From Triangularia verruculosa (taxonomy: Eukaryota; Ascomycota; Sordariomycetes; Sordariales; Podosporaceae), in NCBI GenBank assembly GCA_033296885.1, contig MU863970.1:1-64000 (forward strand): 64,000 nt of DNA. Reading direction: 5' to 3'. The notes beneath the pieces are model-generated. The model was not told the origin of the DNA and searched no databases. It saw only the letters and a program-made list of their open reading frames with translations. Positions within the stretch are counted from its first letter, which is position 1; the number at the start of each line of letters is the position of its first letter. Of this stretch, positions 62,181-64,000 are shown in pieces. A program made the translations under genes and the position numbers.

Positions 62181-64000
62181 ATGCGTGAGATTATCAGCTT
62201 GAACGGTATGTTTTTTTCCCCTTTACCGGAAGCTCCTTTTTTTTCTCTCGGGCGTGGCGCGCGTCTTTGGCCTCACCGCATCGGTTGATGGGGCCCTCGA
62301 TATCAGCGCATACCACCGACTCAACACCACTCCTACCGAACACCTTGGATGCTTTTGGATACATACTGACCTCTATTGTCCATAGTCGGCCAGGCCGGTT
62401 GCCAAATCGCCAACTCCTGCTGGGAGGTATGTACACACAGGCCCCTCTCTCGACTCGTCCTCGGTTGCCCGCATCGTCATCAGCTATCCGCACACCATTT
62501 TCGGACGACACCATGACTTCAGCACTCCCCGCACCGAACACTTGACATGCTTGATGATGTGGACTTTACTGACTGTCTATACCTAGCTTTACTGCCTCGA
62601 GCACGGTATCCAGGTATGCTCATCCCTGATTTTCGTCCTGTCCGCAACATCATGATACTGACCGTCTGCCTCTAGCCTGATGGATATCTCACTGAGGAGC
62701 GCAAGGCTGCTGAACCCGACCACGGCTTCAGCACCTTCTTTTCGGAAACTGGTGCGTAGTGGGATCTCTGGCAATACTCCTTCTTCTCCGGCCTAGCTGA
62801 CGATCGTGCCCAAGCAGGCAATGGCAAATATGTTCCGCGTACAATCTACTGCGATCTCGAGCCCAACGTCGTCGACGAGGTGCGCACCGGTGCCTACCGT
62901 GGCCTTTTCCACCCCGAGCACATGATTACCGGCAAGGAGGATGCCTCCAACAACTATGCCCGCGGTCACTACACTGTCGGCAAGGAGCTTATTGATCAGG
63001 TGCTCGACAAGGTCCGCCGCGTGGCCGACAACTGCAGTGGTCTTCAGGGTTTCCTCGTTTTCCACTCGTTCGGCGGTGGTACTGGTTCCGGTTTCGGTGC
63101 CCTCTTGATGGAGCGTCTCTCGGTTGACTATGGCAAGAAGTCAAAGCTCGAGTTTTGCGTCTATCCTGCTCCCCAGACCGCCACCTCGGTTGTTGAGCCT
63201 TACAACTCGATTCTCACCACCCATACCACCCTTGAGCACGCCGACTGCTCCTTCATGGTCGACAACGAGGCCATCTACGATATCTGCCGTCGCAACCTTG
63301 GTCTCGAGCGCCCCAACTATGAGAACCTTAACCGTCTCATTGCTCAGGGTATGTTCTATGGAAAGCAACTGACGGTTGCTGGAATCAGCTAACACTCGGA
63401 CAGTCGTCTCTTCTATTACCGCTTCGCTCCGTTTCGATGGCTCCCTCAACGTCGATCTCAACGAGTTCCAGACCAACTTGGTCCCCTACCCCCGCATTCA
63501 CTTCCCTCTCGTTGCCTATGCTCCTGTCATCTCGGCCGCCAAGGCTGCGCACGAGGCCAACTCGGTCCAGGAGATGACCATGTCCTGCTTCGAGCCCAAC
63601 AACCAGATGGTCAAGTGCGACCCCCGCAACGGCAAGTACATGGCCACCTGCTTGCTGTACCGCGGCGATGTTGTCCCCAACGACGCCCACGGTGCCGTTG
63701 CTACCCTCAAGACCAAGCGCACCATCCAGTTCGTGGACTGGTGCCCTACCGGTTTCAAGCTTGGTATCTGCTACCAGCCTCCTCACCAGGTGCCCAACGG
63801 CGATCTGGCCAAGGTCAACCGCGCTGTGTACGTATCTCCGGATCATGAACTGTCTTGTTTGTCACGTGTGCTAACTAGATGTATAGCTGCATGCTTTCCA
63901 ACACCACCGCCATCGCCGAGGCCTGGTCCGCTCTGTCGCACAAGTTCGATCTCATGTACTCCAAGCGCGCCTTCGTCCACTGGTATGTTGGTGAGGGTAT
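62181..64000 (+). CDS. Alpha-tubulin, 5' part (cut by window end), at least seven exons
   Basis: Exons 62181-62205, 62386-62426, 62587-62613, 62676-62751, 62818-63348, 63404-63827 and 63887 to beyond 64000. Start MREIISLN continues VGQAGCQIANSCWE and LYCLEHGIQ, the alpha form (beta starts MREIVHLQ). The GTP-binding tubulin signature GGGTGSGFG and the catalytic-loop Glu-containing sequence SKRAFVHWYVGEGM (partly beyond the window) are seen. The protein pairs with beta-tubulin in microtubules. Position 40 region carries PDGYLTEERK rather than the acetylatable Lys of animals. Confidence 0.97.

Overview
The window is nuclear chromosomal DNA from a filamentous ascomycete, most likely a Sordariomycete (Sordariales-like). 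This rests on five things seen in the sequence: short GTATGT/GTAAGT...AG introns of about 50-180 bases, CT-rich leaders ahead of highly expressed genes, an intron-containing tRNA-Gly, a G-to-A (RIP-type) stop in a duplicated gene, and the gene content. The species itself is an inference. About 23 protein genes, one pseudogene and one tRNA are supported.

Left part (1-13 kb) is the accessory part. It holds a large patatin phospholipase fused to a P-loop GTPase-like domain and two Cys-rich zinc-binding segments, an ammonium transporter with a long extra cytoplasmic loop, a Cys-rich orphan gene, and a tandem second copy of that orphan. The second copy is broken by stops, a deletion and a 370-bp AT-rich insertion carrying a 22-bp repeat. 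Next come an aminoglycoside-phosphotransferase-like kinase gene and a small conserved fungal gene that converge with only 7 bases between their stop codons.

Middle part (13-41 kb): a tetraspanin; the ER-lumen Hsp70 LHS1 with a C-terminal HDEL; the ribosome-biogenesis helicase DBP6, head-to-head with the GPI-anchor glycosyltransferase GPI3; a low-complexity protein with an internal duplication; an Hsp70-like (HSPA12-type) gene with about ten exons, head-to-head with a 1146-residue coiled-coil protein; a 1283-residue protein ending in what looks like a catalytically degenerate PARP-like domain; an unknown 483-residue protein; and a GNAT acetyltransferase.

Right part (41-64 kb) is mostly housekeeping. 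It holds a head-to-head pair of ribosomal protein genes (uS7/RPS5 and eS25/RPS25) sharing a 294-bp promoter with a Tbf1-like site, the mitochondrial ADP/ATP carrier with a 22-base micro-exon, CENP-X, a GPI-anchored cupredoxin, a cytochrome-b5-like heme-binding (MAPR) membrane protein with an awkward splice junction, two coiled-coil proteins, tRNA-Gly(CCC), a BTB/POZ protein, and the 5' part of alpha-tubulin, cut off by the window end.

There is no operon-like system. The strongest candidate for new biology is the GTPase-RING-patatin fusion at 127-3738, whose architecture recalls immune or allorecognition effectors. The degenerate PARP-like protein and the decaying tandem Cys-rich family are second and third.
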